Shown here: piece after piece, positions 8,628 to 15,296 of the stretch
How the letters are laid out: every line of letters begins with the position of its first letter
Position numbering within the stretch: position 1 is the stretch's first letter
Source of the DNA: CAZCEC01 sp964497615
GTDB taxonomy: Bacteria > Chloroflexota > Anaerolineae > Anaerolineales > UBA6663
Length of the DNA: 29,812 nucleotides
Direction of reading: 5' to 3'
Assembly (NCBI GenBank): GCA_964497615.1
Contig: CAZCEC010000075.1
Location: forward strand, 1-29,812
Program-made: the position numbers and the translations under genes
The notes under the pieces: generated by a model
What the model saw: only the letters and a program-made list of their open reading frames with translations
What the model was told of the DNA's origin: nothing
Databases searched by the model: none

Positions 8628-8744
8628 GGGGTATGAGGGGCATAGAGGGTATAAGGGGCGCGTCGCCCTTTGGGCCCTATCGCTCCCGCAAGGGTATAAG
8701 GAATGCACCACCCTTTATGCCCCTTATACCCCTTATGCCCTTTT
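8628..8744. repeat. Inverted pair of 9-nt tandem arrays (GGGGTATAA-type) filling a spacer
   Basis: The left array is GGGGTATGA, GGGGCATAG, AGGGTATAA, GGGGCGCGT at 8628-8663. The right array is CCCTTTATG, CCCCTTATA, CCCCTTATG, CCCTTTT at 8711-8744. Both have a strict period of 9, and the right array is essentially the reverse complement of the left, so the spacer can fold into a long imperfect hairpin. It fills the gap between pccB and the SDR gene. Confidence 0.82.
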
Positions 8745-8757
8745 GGATTGCGCATCC

Positions 8758-9501
8758 ATGTCAAACCACTTCGCCCATCAAACCGCCCTTGTCACCGGCG
8801 CCGGCACCGGCCTCGGCGCTGTCCTTGCCCGCACGCTGGCAGCGCAAGGGGCACGATGCGTGCTGGCCGGGCGGCAGCGCGAGCCACTGGAGGCGGTAGC
8901 CGCCGAGATCGCCGCGGCGGGCGGCGCGGCGGAAGTCGTGCCCGCCGATGTGAGCGACCCGGCGCAGGTGGAGCGGTTGGTGGCCCGCGCCGTGGCGTGG
9001 GGTGGGGGGCTGAACATCGTCGTCAACGGTGCCGGCGTGTTCCGCATGGTCCCGTTCGAGCAGACCTCGCTCGAGTTTTTTGATCAGGTTCTGAGTGTGA
9101 ACTTGCGCGGGGCGTTCCTGGTCTGCCAGGCGGTATGGCCGCACTTGCGCGCGGCCAAGGGCGGGCAGATCGTCAACCTGTCGTCAATTTCCGGGGTGCA
9201 GGCGTTCCGGGGCAACGCCGCCTATGGCGCCAGCAAGTTTGGGCTAAACGGGCTGAGCGCCGTACTGGCGCTGGAGGGCCGCCCGCACAACATCCGCGTC
9301 TTCGCCGTCTGCCCCGCGTCGATTGACACGCCCATCTGGGCCGGCCAGGCGCCCGACGACGTGCGCGCCCGCATGATGAAGCCGGAGCCGGTGGCCGAAT
9401 TCGTGGTCCACTTGCTGGCCGCGCCCCCGAGTGTGGCCTTCGACCCTATCGTCATCCGCAACTTCAACGATCCGTGGGCGGGCACGCCCAGCCCGCGCTA
9501 G
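8758..9501 (+). CDS. Short-chain dehydrogenase/reductase (SDR) family oxidoreductase
   Basis: A 247-residue classical SDR. The dinucleotide-binding motif TGAGTGLG lies at residues 13-20, and the NAG-type motif reads NGAG. The catalytic Ser is within NLSSISG (142-143), and Tyr156 and Lys160 form YGASK. Typical members reduce ketones (3-oxoacyl thioesters, sugars or steroids) with NAD(P)H, but the substrate cannot be assigned. I chose the ATG at 8758 over the in-frame TTG at 8743, because the conserved domain starts within a few residues of this Met and the TTG lies in the repeat array. There is no clear ribosome-binding site. The stop codon is followed in the same frame by a decayed gene fragment. 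Confidence 0.9.
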   Translation: MSNHFAHQTALVTGAGTGLGAVLARTLAAQGARCVLAGRQREPLEAVAAEIAAAGGAAEVVPADVSDPAQVERLVARAVAWGGGLNIVVNGAGVFRMVPFEQTSLEFFDQVLSVNLRGAFLVCQAVWPHLRAAKGGQIVNLSSISGVQAFRGNAAYGASKFGLNGLSAVLALEGRPHNIRVFAVCPASIDTPIWAGQAPDDVRARMMKPEPVAEFVVHLLAAPPSVAFDPIVIRNFNDPWAGTPSPR

Positions 9502-9654
9502 CGCGCCGCCGCGAGGCTGCTTTACTTGAGTGGTTTGGGTTACGAGTTAGCGGGAGATGAGCCAGCCGCGCTCGAAGCCTACGCTGCTTTGCTTGATCAA
9601 TTCCCAGACTCGTTGTTTGCCTGGCTGGCCTGGGCGCGCGTTGGGCCGGAGTGA
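9502..9654 (+). pseudogene. Remnant of a TPR-like protein C-terminus
   Basis: Immediately after the SDR stop, in the same frame and without an intervening start codon, an open stretch runs to the TGA at 9652-9654. It reads like the end of a tetratricopeptide protein: LLYLSGLGYELAGDEPAAL, then EAYAALLDQFPDSLFAW and LAWARVGPE. The pattern of small residues and the A-x-x-x-Y / FPDS spacing are typical of TPR helices. With no start and no upstream part, it looks like a truncated relic left by deletion. Readthrough of the SDR stop would fuse it to that enzyme, but nothing suggests that this occurs. Confidence 0.6.
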
Positions 9655-9832
9655 AAGGCTGTGCCGCGCCTGACTCGTCCAGCATGAATTGAGCGCGGTT
9701 GCGGTAGCATCCTGCGTCCCTGAAGACCATGGCGGCCCAACGGGCTGGGGACGCGGCGGCCGCAGGCCTTGAGGCGCGAATTGTGCGAAGCCCCCTGTCG
9801 GGCCATTCGCCGGCCTTTACGCGCACCGGCCC
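9655..9832. other. Intergenic region between convergent blocks, no gene seen
   Basis: This 178-base stretch separates the end of the + strand block from the end of the - strand block. It holds only a weak 7-bp inverted repeat (GCGTCCC at 9714-9720 with GGGACGC at 9748-9754). I see no convincing coding frame, terminator or tandem repeat. It may contain further decayed sequence from the adjacent TPR remnant. Confidence 0.5.
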
Positions 9833-10963
9833 CTATGCGCCCGCCCCCGCCTCCTCCGCCTCCGCCCGCGTGAGAAACTCCCGCGCCTGCAAGCGCGCCA
9901 GGCTGCGCACCGCCTCTAGCCGCACCTGCTCATCCCGGTCGCTGTCCATCAGGGCCGCGTTGAGCTTGTCGTAGCCGGGCTTCTCGCGCAGTTGAGACAG
10001 GAAGCGCAGCGCCTCGCGCCGCCACTGGTGGCCGTGCTCCACCGCTGTGGGGGTGATGAATTCCTTGCAGGCGTTGTGCACCGTGCCCTGGCACGACTTG
10101 ATGCAGCCCTCCAGGTCGGCCGGGGCGCTGGGCACGCCATAAATCAGGTTGGTGAAGTTGATCATCAGGATCTTCACCAGCCCGCCGGTGTGGTAGATGT
10201 CTTCCCGGTTAGGACGGCGCTCCAGGCTGCCGATGAACAGCAGGTCGGAGATGTCGGCGTCGTGGAAGGCGCAGGCCAGTTGGTCGCCCTGGAGCCGGTC
10301 GGGGCGGCTCACTTCCATCAGCATGCCGGTGGTCACGCCCCCGTCGTGCAGGCTGATGTTGAGCAGGCTCTCCTTGAAGTAGCCGCCAAACTGGTGCCCG
10401 ACGATCATCAAGATCAGGTGGTCCTGGTCGGCCGGGTCCAGCTTTTGAAAACCCAGCGCCTCGTCGGTAGCCAGCAGGTAGGCGCTGACGAGGTGGTGGA
10501 CTGAATCGTACTCGGGGGTGTAGCCGTCATTGGGCAGGGCGAAGCGCCGGCCCACGCCCAGCAGGAACAGTTCGTTCTGGTGCGGGGTGAACTTGAGCCG
10601 CGCGAAGGTCCGGTTGAGGACTTCCATCTCGCTGGGCACCAGAGCGCGCAGGTCGGACCGAGGGATCCATTTGCCCACGTCGTGGCTGAGGACGCAGGCC
10701 TGGATCAGGGCATCCTCGTGCTCGGAGATGCGCACGCTGGCGCCGGGGTTGGCGCGCTGTAGCTCGCTGTAGTAGAGCCAGCGGGTGCGGTCGGCCACGT
10801 GGCGCAGGTGGTCGGTCTGCTCTTCGTCGTCGGGCCGCTGGCGGAGGTAGAGCCGCACCCGCTCAGAGATGCGCGCCACAAACGTCTGGAGCTGGCGGTA
10901 GCTGTCGCGCTGTGCCTGGTCGACCGGCACCGGCGGCGGGACGGAGGTGGCCGAGAGGGGCAT
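9833..10963 (-). CDS. HD-domain metal-dependent phosphohydrolase-like protein
   Basis: A 376-residue protein with a bacterial HD-superfamily core. Candidate metal ligands are His52 or His55 (DHLRHVADRT), His94-Asp95 (SHDVGKW), His156-His157 (DSVHHL), His190 (VGHQFGG) and His234-Asp235 (FHDADISD). The helical C-terminus (LEAVRSLARLQAREF) looks like a HEAT-type repeat. HD proteins hydrolyse phosphate esters, often of nucleotides or cyclic nucleotides, but no partner domain points to a substrate. The start is supported by a TTGCGT-16-TACAAT promoter placing +1 about 4 bases before the ATG, and there is no ribosome-binding site. It lies downstream of rlmB in the same direction but appears to have its own promoter. 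Confidence 0.75.
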   Translation of the reverse strand: MPLSATSVPPPVPVDQAQRDSYRQLQTFVARISERVRLYLRQRPDDEEQTDHLRHVADRTRWLYYSELQRANPGASVRISEHEDALIQACVLSHDVGKWIPRSDLRALVPSEMEVLNRTFARLKFTPHQNELFLLGVGRRFALPNDGYTPEYDSVHHLVSAYLLATDEALGFQKLDPADQDHLILMIVGHQFGGYFKESLLNISLHDGGVTTGMLMEVSRPDRLQGDQLACAFHDADISDLLFIGSLERRPNREDIYHTGGLVKILMINFTNLIYGVPSAPADLEGCIKSCQGTVHNACKEFITPTAVEHGHQWRREALRFLSQLREKPGYDKLNAALMDSDRDEQVRLEAVRSLARLQAREFLTRAEAEEAGAGA

Positions 10964-10973
10964 GAGGAGGGCG

Positions 10974-11001
10974 ATTGTAGCCTGGGCGGGGTTTTACGCA
11001 A
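10974..11001 (-). promoter_or_regulatory. Promoter of the HD-domain gene, nearly leaderless
   Basis: On the - strand TTGCGT (10996-11001) is followed after 16 bases by TACAAT (10974-10979). The expected start near 10967 leaves a leader of only about 4 bases before the ATG at 10963, too short for a ribosome-binding site. Confidence 0.55.
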
Positions 11002-11052
11002 GCGAGGAAAGTGGGTGGCAGCGGTTGTTGCGGCGGATGCGGTGGTGACGCC

Positions 11053-11796
11053 CTACCCGCCCCGCGCCGCCCGCGCCGCGTACAGCGCAATCGAGCCCGC
11101 CACCGCCGCGTTGAGCGACTCGACGTGCCCGTGCATGGGCAGGCGCACGATCAGGTCGCAGCGGTCGCGCACCAGGCGGCGCAGGCCCTCGCCTTCGTTG
11201 CCGATGACGAGGCCCAGCGGCCGGTTCAGGTCCACGGTGGTGAGGGGTTGGGCGTCGGCGCTGAGGCCCAGGCCGAACAGCCACACGTCCTGCTTCTTCA
11301 GGCGGCGCATGGCGTCCACGAGGTTCGTCACCTGGGCCACGCGCAAATGCTCGGCCGCTCCGGCCGAGGTCGTCACCACCGTTGGGGTGATCTCGCAGCC
11401 GCGCCGTTCCTGGATGACGATGCCGTGCACGCCCATGGCCTCGGCGGTGCGGAGCAGGGCGCCCACGTTGCGGGGGTCCTGCACCAGGTCCAGCAGGATG
11501 ATCAGGGGCGGCTCATTGCGCTGCGCGGCGTGCTCGGTGAGGTCTTCCAGGTCCACGTAGGGGTAGGGGCCCACGTCCAGCAGCACGCCCTGATGGGGTT
11601 CGCCGTGGGTGGCGAGGTTCAGGGTCTTGCGGTCGGTCTCGACGATGGGGATGCGCTGGCGGATGGCCTCGTTGAGGATGTCCTGCGCGGGGGCCAGGTC
11701 CACCTCGCGGGTGATGGTCAGGCGGTGGATGCGGCGGCGGCCGGCGCGCAGGCACTCGCGGACGGCGTTGCGGCGGAAGAGGCGTTCAGGGGGCAA
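11053..11796 (-). CDS. rlmB: 23S rRNA (guanosine-2'-O)-methyltransferase RlmB / TrmH (SpoU) family
   Basis: A 247-residue SpoU-class methyltransferase that transfers a methyl group from S-adenosylmethionine to a ribose 2'-OH in RNA. RlmB acts on 23S rRNA. The N-terminal RNA-binding part begins with FRRNAVRECL, as RlmB proteins do. The three knot-fold motifs are present: LDLVQDPRNVGALLRTAE, IGNEGEGL and PMHGHVESLNAAVAG. The first usable start is TTG at 11794-11796, since an in-frame TGA lies two codons upstream. No ribosome-binding site is visible, because the spacer before it is a 7-nt repeat array abutting the start codon. The gene follows cysS by 81 bases in the same direction, an order also found in Bacillus subtilis. 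Confidence 0.92.
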   Translation of the reverse strand: MPPERLFRRNAVRECLRAGRRRIHRLTITREVDLAPAQDILNEAIRQRIPIVETDRKTLNLATHGEPHQGVLLDVGPYPYVDLEDLTEHAAQRNEPPLIILLDLVQDPRNVGALLRTAEAMGVHGIVIQERRGCEITPTVVTTSAGAAEHLRVAQVTNLVDAMRRLKKQDVWLFGLGLSADAQPLTTVDLNRPLGLVIGNEGEGLRRLVRDRCDLIVRLPMHGHVESLNAAVAGSIALYAARAARGG

Positions 11797-11876
11797 GAGT
11801 CAGGTGTCGAGTGTCAAGTGTCGAGTGCCACGTTACGTGTGAAACGTGAAACGTGACACTTGATACGTGACATTTC
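11793..11876. repeat. Degenerate heptanucleotide array filling the cysS-rlmB spacer
   Basis: Read on the + strand from 11800, consecutive 7-mers are TCAGGTG, TCGAGTG, TCAAGTG, then TCGAGTG (11821), CCACGTT, ACGTGTG, then AAACGTG twice (11842-11855), ACACTTG, ATACGTG and ACATTTC. The register of 7 never slips over 11 units, and most units end in GTG. TCAAGTGTC at 11814-11822 is inverted at 11855-11863, so the array can also fold back. It begins at the rlmB start codon and ends one base before the cysS stop codon. Confidence 0.82.
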
Positions 11877-11877
11877 G

Positions 11878-13332
11878 CTAGGCGAGCTTCCATGTCGTTC
11901 CGTCCTTGCCGTCTTCCAGGATGACCCCCAACTCCCTGGCCTGGTCGCGGATCTTGTCGGCGGCGGCGAAGTCCTTGCGCTGGCGGGCCTCCGCGCGCAG
12001 TTCGATCAGCAGACGGATGAGGCCGGCCTCGCGCTCCGCGTTGGCGGCGCTGCCCGCGGCCTGCGCGGGGATGATGCCTAGCACCTGCCCGCCGATCTCC
12101 TGATAGAGCTCATTAATCAAGGCTAGGTCCGCGGGGGAGGGGGGCAGGTCCTCGGCCAACAGGGTGTTGACGCTGCGCGAGAACTCGAACAGGGCGGCCA
12201 CCGCCACCGGGGCGTTGAAGTCATCGTCCAGGGCATCCAGGCAGCGCTGCTTGATACTGGCTACCAGTTCCGCCGTCCCGGTGTTGGGAGGGGCCCCATT
12301 GGCGGGCGGGTTGTGCTTCAGCCGCTCGCGCACGGCCAGGGCCGGGGCGGTCAGGCGCTCCCAGCCGCGGCTGGCAGCCTCCAGCGCGCCGTCCGAGAAG
12401 TCAATCGGATTGCGGTAGTGGCCGGACAGAATGAAGAAGCGCAGGGCCTCCGGCTTGTTGCGCGTCAGCAGGTCCTTGATGGTGGTGAAGTTGCCCAGGC
12501 TCTTGCTCATCTTCACGCCGTCCACCGTCAGCGAGCCGCCCAGCAGCCACCAGCGCGCAAAGGGCTGGCCGGTGGCGGCCTCGCTCTGGGCCACCTCGCA
12601 CTCATTGTGCGGGAAGATGTTGTCAATCCCGCCGCCGTGCAAGTCAAAGGTCTCGCCCAGATACTTGGTGGACATGGCCGAGCACTCGATGTGCCAGCCG
12701 GGGTAGCCCCAGCCCCAGGGACTCGGCCAGCGCAGGATGTGCTCCGGGTCGGCCTTCTTCCACAGGGCGAAATCTTCCGGGCTGCGTTTGTCGTCGCGCA
12801 CCGCTACCCGCGCGCCCTCTTCCTGCTCCTCCAGTCGCCGCCCAGAGAGCTTGCCATACTCCGGCCACGAGCGCACATCGAAGTAGACGGCCCCGTCCAC
12901 TTCGTAGGCGTGGCCCTTGTCCAGCAGCACCTTGATCATCTCGATCTGCTCCGGCACGTGGGCCGAGGCGCGCGGCGAGATATCGGGCGGCTGGACGCCG
13001 AGCGCGGCCATGTCCTCGAAGTAGCTGCGGCTGTAGCGCTCCACCAGCTCCATCGGCTCCACGCGCTCGCGGGCCGCGCCCTTGAGGATGCGGTCCTCGC
13101 CGGTGTCGAGGATGTGGCCGACGTCGGTGATGTTCTGCACGTAGCGCACCTGGTAGCCGCTGTAGCGCAGGTAGCGCACGATCATGTCAAAGTTGACGTA
13201 GGTCTTGGCGTGGCCCAGGTGCGCGTGGTCGTACACCGTCGGGCCGCACACATACATGTGCACCCGGCCGGGGTGGAGAGGGGTGAACTCTTCTTTTTTG
13301 CGGGTGAGCGTGTTGTAGATAACGAGAGGCAT
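11878..13332 (-). CDS. cysS: Cysteinyl-tRNA synthetase
   Basis: A 484-residue class Ia aminoacyl-tRNA synthetase that charges tRNA-Cys with cysteine. Visible motifs are Cys29 in YVCGPTVYD (a zinc ligand), the HIGH-type HLGH at 38-41, WHIECSAM (second zinc Cys), KMSKSLGN, and the zinc His/Glu motif, which here reads FPHNECEVAQSE instead of the usual FPHHENEIAQSE. The two metal-binding positions (first His and the Glu four residues on) are kept. I chose the ATG at 13332 because it gives the usual N-terminus (MPLVIYNTLTRKKEEF) and follows the stop of the YacL-like gene by one base, implying translational coupling. An in-frame TTG at 13362 would only add an unconserved extension. Confidence 0.96.
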   Translation of the reverse strand: MPLVIYNTLTRKKEEFTPLHPGRVHMYVCGPTVYDHAHLGHAKTYVNFDMIVRYLRYSGYQVRYVQNITDVGHILDTGEDRILKGAARERVEPMELVERYSRSYFEDMAALGVQPPDISPRASAHVPEQIEMIKVLLDKGHAYEVDGAVYFDVRSWPEYGKLSGRRLEEQEEGARVAVRDDKRSPEDFALWKKADPEHILRWPSPWGWGYPGWHIECSAMSTKYLGETFDLHGGGIDNIFPHNECEVAQSEAATGQPFARWWLLGGSLTVDGVKMSKSLGNFTTIKDLLTRNKPEALRFFILSGHYRNPIDFSDGALEAASRGWERLTAPALAVRERLKHNPPANGAPPNTGTAELVASIKQRCLDALDDDFNAPVAVAALFEFSRSVNTLLAEDLPPSPADLALINELYQEIGGQVLGIIPAQAAGSAANAEREAGLIRLLIELRAEARQRKDFAAADKIRDQARELGVILEDGKDGTTWKLA

Positions 13333-13333
13333 A

Positions 13334-14395
13334 CTATTTGTGATTGTTTTCGATCTTCGCAAAGATCATGCGGCCGGCGGTGGTTTGCAGCACCTTGGTC
13401 ACCACCACGGCCACCTCGCTGCCGATGCGTGCTCGGCCCTCGTCCACCACCACCATCGTGCCGTCCTCCAGGTAGCCCACCCCCTGACCCGCCTCGCGCC
13501 CCTCCTGGATGATGCGGACGGCGAGGCCCTCGCCGTGCAGGAAGACAGCCTTGACGGCGTTGGCCAGCTCGTTGATGTTGAGCACCTGCACGCCCTGGAG
13601 CTGGGCCACGTGATTGAGATTATAGTCGTTGGTGATGATGGCGCAGTTGAGCTGCTTGGCCAGGATGACGAGCTTGTCGTCCACCGCCCGCACGCCGGCT
13701 ACATCCTGGTCGGTGAAGCGCACCGGCACGGCCGCGTCCTTGGTCAGGCGGTTGAGCACCTCCAGCCCGCGCCGGCCACGGTTGCGCCGCAGCGCGTCGG
13801 CCGAGTCGGCGATGTGTTGCAACTCCGTCAGCACAAACTTGGGGATCAGGATAATGCCGCTGATGAAGCCGGTCTGGGCGATATCGGCGACGCGGCCGTC
13901 AATGATGACGCTGGTATCCAGCAGCACGCTGCGGCCCTCGTTGGTGGTGCCGGCGCCCTCGGCCGCCAGCCGGGCCGGCAGCCGCCCGCGAAACTGCGAG
14001 AAGATGTCGCGCTGACGCATGACGAAGACCGAGATGCCCAGCCAGGCGAAGATGATGGCGCCCACGACGGGCAGCACCTGGCTGAATGGCGCCGGCAGCA
14101 GCGAGAGCGGGAACGACACCAGCCCGGCCACGATCAACCCGACGACCAGGCCGGTCATGCCCGCCAGCAAGGCGCTGGCCGGCATTTGCATAATGTACGT
14201 CCGCAGGGCGCGGGCCGGGCGGGTGGTGACGAACGGCGTGCCGATCAGCCCGATGAGGGAACCCACCAGCGCGAAGACCACCGCCCACAGTTCCGGCGGC
14301 GTCTCGGCTACGGCCGACAATCCAATGCCCAGGTAGACCCCGCCCACGGCCAGGGCCACCATGCCAATCAGGCGCAGGACGAATTCAACGCTCAC
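13334..14395 (-). CDS. YacL-like membrane protein with PIN and TRAM domains
   Basis: A protein of about 353 residues with four hydrophobic segments (about residues 5-25, 33-53, 75-97 and 105-127). A PIN nuclease-like domain spans about residues 150-265, with acidic residues in LLDTSVIIDGR, LTELQHIAD, VDDKLVILA and ITNDYNL. A C-terminal TRAM domain spans about residues 285-345 and contains GQGVGYLEDGTMVVV. This is the architecture of Bacillus YacL, and the neighbouring cysS and rlmB agree. A role in RNA binding or cleavage at the membrane is inferred from domains. The GTG at 14395 is chosen because AGGAG (14403-14407) lies 7 bases before it. A GTG at 14419 would start inside the T-run of the upstream terminator. 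It is the first gene of the yacL-cysS-rlmB operon. Confidence 0.88.
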   Translation of the reverse strand: MSVEFVLRLIGMVALAVGGVYLGIGLSAVAETPPELWAVVFALVGSLIGLIGTPFVTTRPARALRTYIMQMPASALLAGMTGLVVGLIVAGLVSFPLSLLPAPFSQVLPVVGAIIFAWLGISVFVMRQRDIFSQFRGRLPARLAAEGAGTTNEGRSVLLDTSVIIDGRVADIAQTGFISGIILIPKFVLTELQHIADSADALRRNRGRRGLEVLNRLTKDAAVPVRFTDQDVAGVRAVDDKLVILAKQLNCAIITNDYNLNHVAQLQGVQVLNINELANAVKAVFLHGEGLAVRIIQEGREAGQGVGYLEDGTMVVVDEGRARIGSEVAVVVTKVLQTTAGRMIFAKIENNHK

Positions 14396-14622
14396 GGTAT
14401 TGCTCCTGCCACCCCACACAAAAAAGAAAAGAGCGCCCGGACTCGCCGGGCGCTCAGATGGGACGACCGAATCCCTGAACCGCCGTCAGGGCCGCGGACA
14501 GGGCCGCTGCCGCCTAACGGTGGCATCAGAAACAGGGTCCCCCACAAACGAATGAGTGCCGATAAATCCGGTGGTTTCGGGGCAATAATCAGGGATAAGA
14601 TGAATGAATCGCCCGTCCGCCA
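14396..14622 (-). ncRNA. Structured 5' leader of the yacL-cysS-rlmB operon, candidate attenuator or riboswitch
   Basis: The predicted transcript starts near 14622 and reaches the GTG at 14395 after about 227 nt, unusually long for this window. Read on the - strand it can form a hairpin (GGGCGAT / ATTGCCC) near the 5' end. An 8-bp stem follows (CCGTTAGG with CCTGACGG, one G-U), enclosing an inner GCGG/CCGC stem. A strong terminator hairpin lies just before the ribosome-binding site. CGGGCG near the 5' end could pair with the left arm of the terminator (CGCCCG), a possible antiterminator. I could not match it to T-box, ydaO, SAM or other known riboswitch consensus sequences. Confidence 0.5.
14420..14455 (-). 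terminator. Rho-independent terminator in the leader of the yacL-cysS-rlmB operon
   Basis: A perfect 10-bp stem (GAGCGCCCGG at 14431-14440 with CCGGGCGCTC at 14446-14455, 5-nt loop) is followed on the - strand by TTTTCTTTTTT. It lies between the promoter at 14629-14658 and the ribosome-binding site at 14403-14407, so it should stop transcription before the first gene unless it is prevented from forming. Confidence 0.85.
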
Positions 14623-14628
14623 CTAAAC

Positions 14629-14658
14629 ATAGTATCACAAGGGCAGGGGGTGCGTCAA
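14629..14658 (-). promoter_or_regulatory. Promoter of the yacL-cysS-rlmB operon
   Basis: On the - strand TTGACG (14653-14658) and TACTAT (14629-14634) are separated by 18 bases. The expected start is near 14622. The match to the sigma-70 consensus is 5/6 and 4/6. Confidence 0.65.
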
Positions 14659-14672
14659 ACCGGACCGGCCGT

Positions 14673-14816
14673 TCATTTCCGTTTGGGCGGCAGGTCTTTC
14701 TGGGTCCAGGGCAGCCAACCGGCCAACTCCACGGCGGCATAGACCAGCGCCAGGGCCAGCCCTTTGTCCAGCCAGCGAACAAAGCGCGGGTCCGTGCCAA
14801 GTATTCGCCCAATCAT
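14673..14816 (-). CDS. 47-residue single-span membrane peptide
   Basis: A short open frame with the character of a real gene. It begins MIGRILGTDPRFVRWLD, continues with one hydrophobic helix (KGLALALVYAAVELAGWLPW, about residues 19-38) and ends in a charged tail (TQKDLPPKRK). The frame shows strong third-position GC bias, and the tail follows the positive-inside pattern. No family is recognised. There is no clear ribosome-binding site before the ATG at 14816 and no obvious promoter between it and the terminator at 14902-14952. It lies in the accessory block between the DUF2892 gene and the yacL operon promoter. Confidence 0.5.
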   Translation of the reverse strand: MIGRILGTDPRFVRWLDKGLALALVYAAVELAGWLPWTQKDLPPKRK

Positions 14817-14901
14817 GATCCGGCAGGCCTTGGTTTAACGCATGGCCGGGTGGGCGCCTTGCAGAGTCTTGCGGGCTTGGCTGGGCGGCGGTGGCTCGGC
14901 C

Positions 14902-14952
14902 GGAAAACAAATGCCGGGGTGAGGGCCGCAATTCCGCGGCCCTCACCCCGGC
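14902..14952 (-). terminator. Rho-independent terminator after the DUF2892 gene
   Basis: A perfect 17-bp stem (14913-14929 with 14936-14952, loop AATTCC) is followed on the - strand by ATTTGTTTTC. It lies 32 bases after the stop of the DUF2892 gene. Confidence 0.85.
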
Positions 14953-14983
14953 TGGGCGAAGTGGGACTTTCGCTGACTGGCGC

Positions 14984-15211
14984 TTACTTGCCGGCGCGGA
15001 TCTTGGGGCCGCTCAGGGGCGCGCCGAACAGCGGGGCGAAGATGCAGAAGTCGAACACGCCCGCCAGCAGCGGCAGTGCGCCGATGACGGCCACGACGAT
15101 GGCGGCGGCGCCATCCAGCCCCAGCCAGGCCCAGGCGATGAGGGCCAGCCCGGCGGCGATGCGCAGCAGGCGGCCAGCGGTAGAAGCCATAAATGCGACA
15201 AACGGGTTCAT
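14984..15211 (-). CDS. DUF2892 (YgaP-like) inner membrane protein
   Basis: A 75-residue protein with the DUF2892 pattern. GRLLRIAAGLALIAWAWLGL is the first membrane helix with the conserved R-x-x-R-x-x-x-G-L-A-L-I start. A second helix, VVAVIGALPLLAGVFDFCIF, ends in the family's F/D-x-C region, followed by APLFGAPL. The family is found alone or fused to rhodanese domains and is linked to sulfur and redox stress, but no activity is established here. The ATG is preceded by AAAGGAG with 8-nt spacing, a strong ribosome-binding site. The gene has its own promoter (TATACT, 15255-15260) with a palindrome centred near -41, and its own terminator. It is therefore a single-gene unit, probably controlled by the Crp/Fnr protein encoded next door. 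Confidence 0.85.
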   Translation of the reverse strand: MNPFVAFMASTAGRLLRIAAGLALIAWAWLGLDGAAAIVVAVIGALPLLAGVFDFCIFAPLFGAPLSGPKIRAGK

Positions 15212-15254
15212 CTCAGGGTCTCCTTTGGGTTCACTCAACCGGTTACTATGACTG

Positions 15255-15296
15255 AGTATAGGAGACCCGAGCCCGGCTGTCGGTGACAATGTCACC
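15255..15296 (-). promoter_or_regulatory. Class II Crp/Fnr-type promoter of the DUF2892 gene
   Basis: TATACT (- strand, 15255-15260) predicts a start near 15248. GGTGAC (15282-15287) and GTCACC (15291-15296) form a 15-bp palindrome around AAT (ATT on the - strand), centred at 15289, that is about -41. This is where Crp/Fnr activators bind at class II promoters, replacing a -35 box, and no -35 hexamer is seen. The palindrome overlaps the last codons of the Crp/Fnr gene itself. Confidence 0.65.

Noticed and set aside
9714..9754. GCGTCCC/GGGACGC inverted repeat as a terminator
   Set aside because: The arms are only 7 bp, the loop is 27 nt and no T-run follows.
14396..14622. T-box or ydaO (c-di-AMP) riboswitch before yacL-cysS
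   Set aside because: GGGGGACCC recalls ydaO, but the GGGGUGAAUC and GUCAGCUAACC segments are missing. The T-box antiterminator consensus is also absent. I kept it as an unassigned leader.
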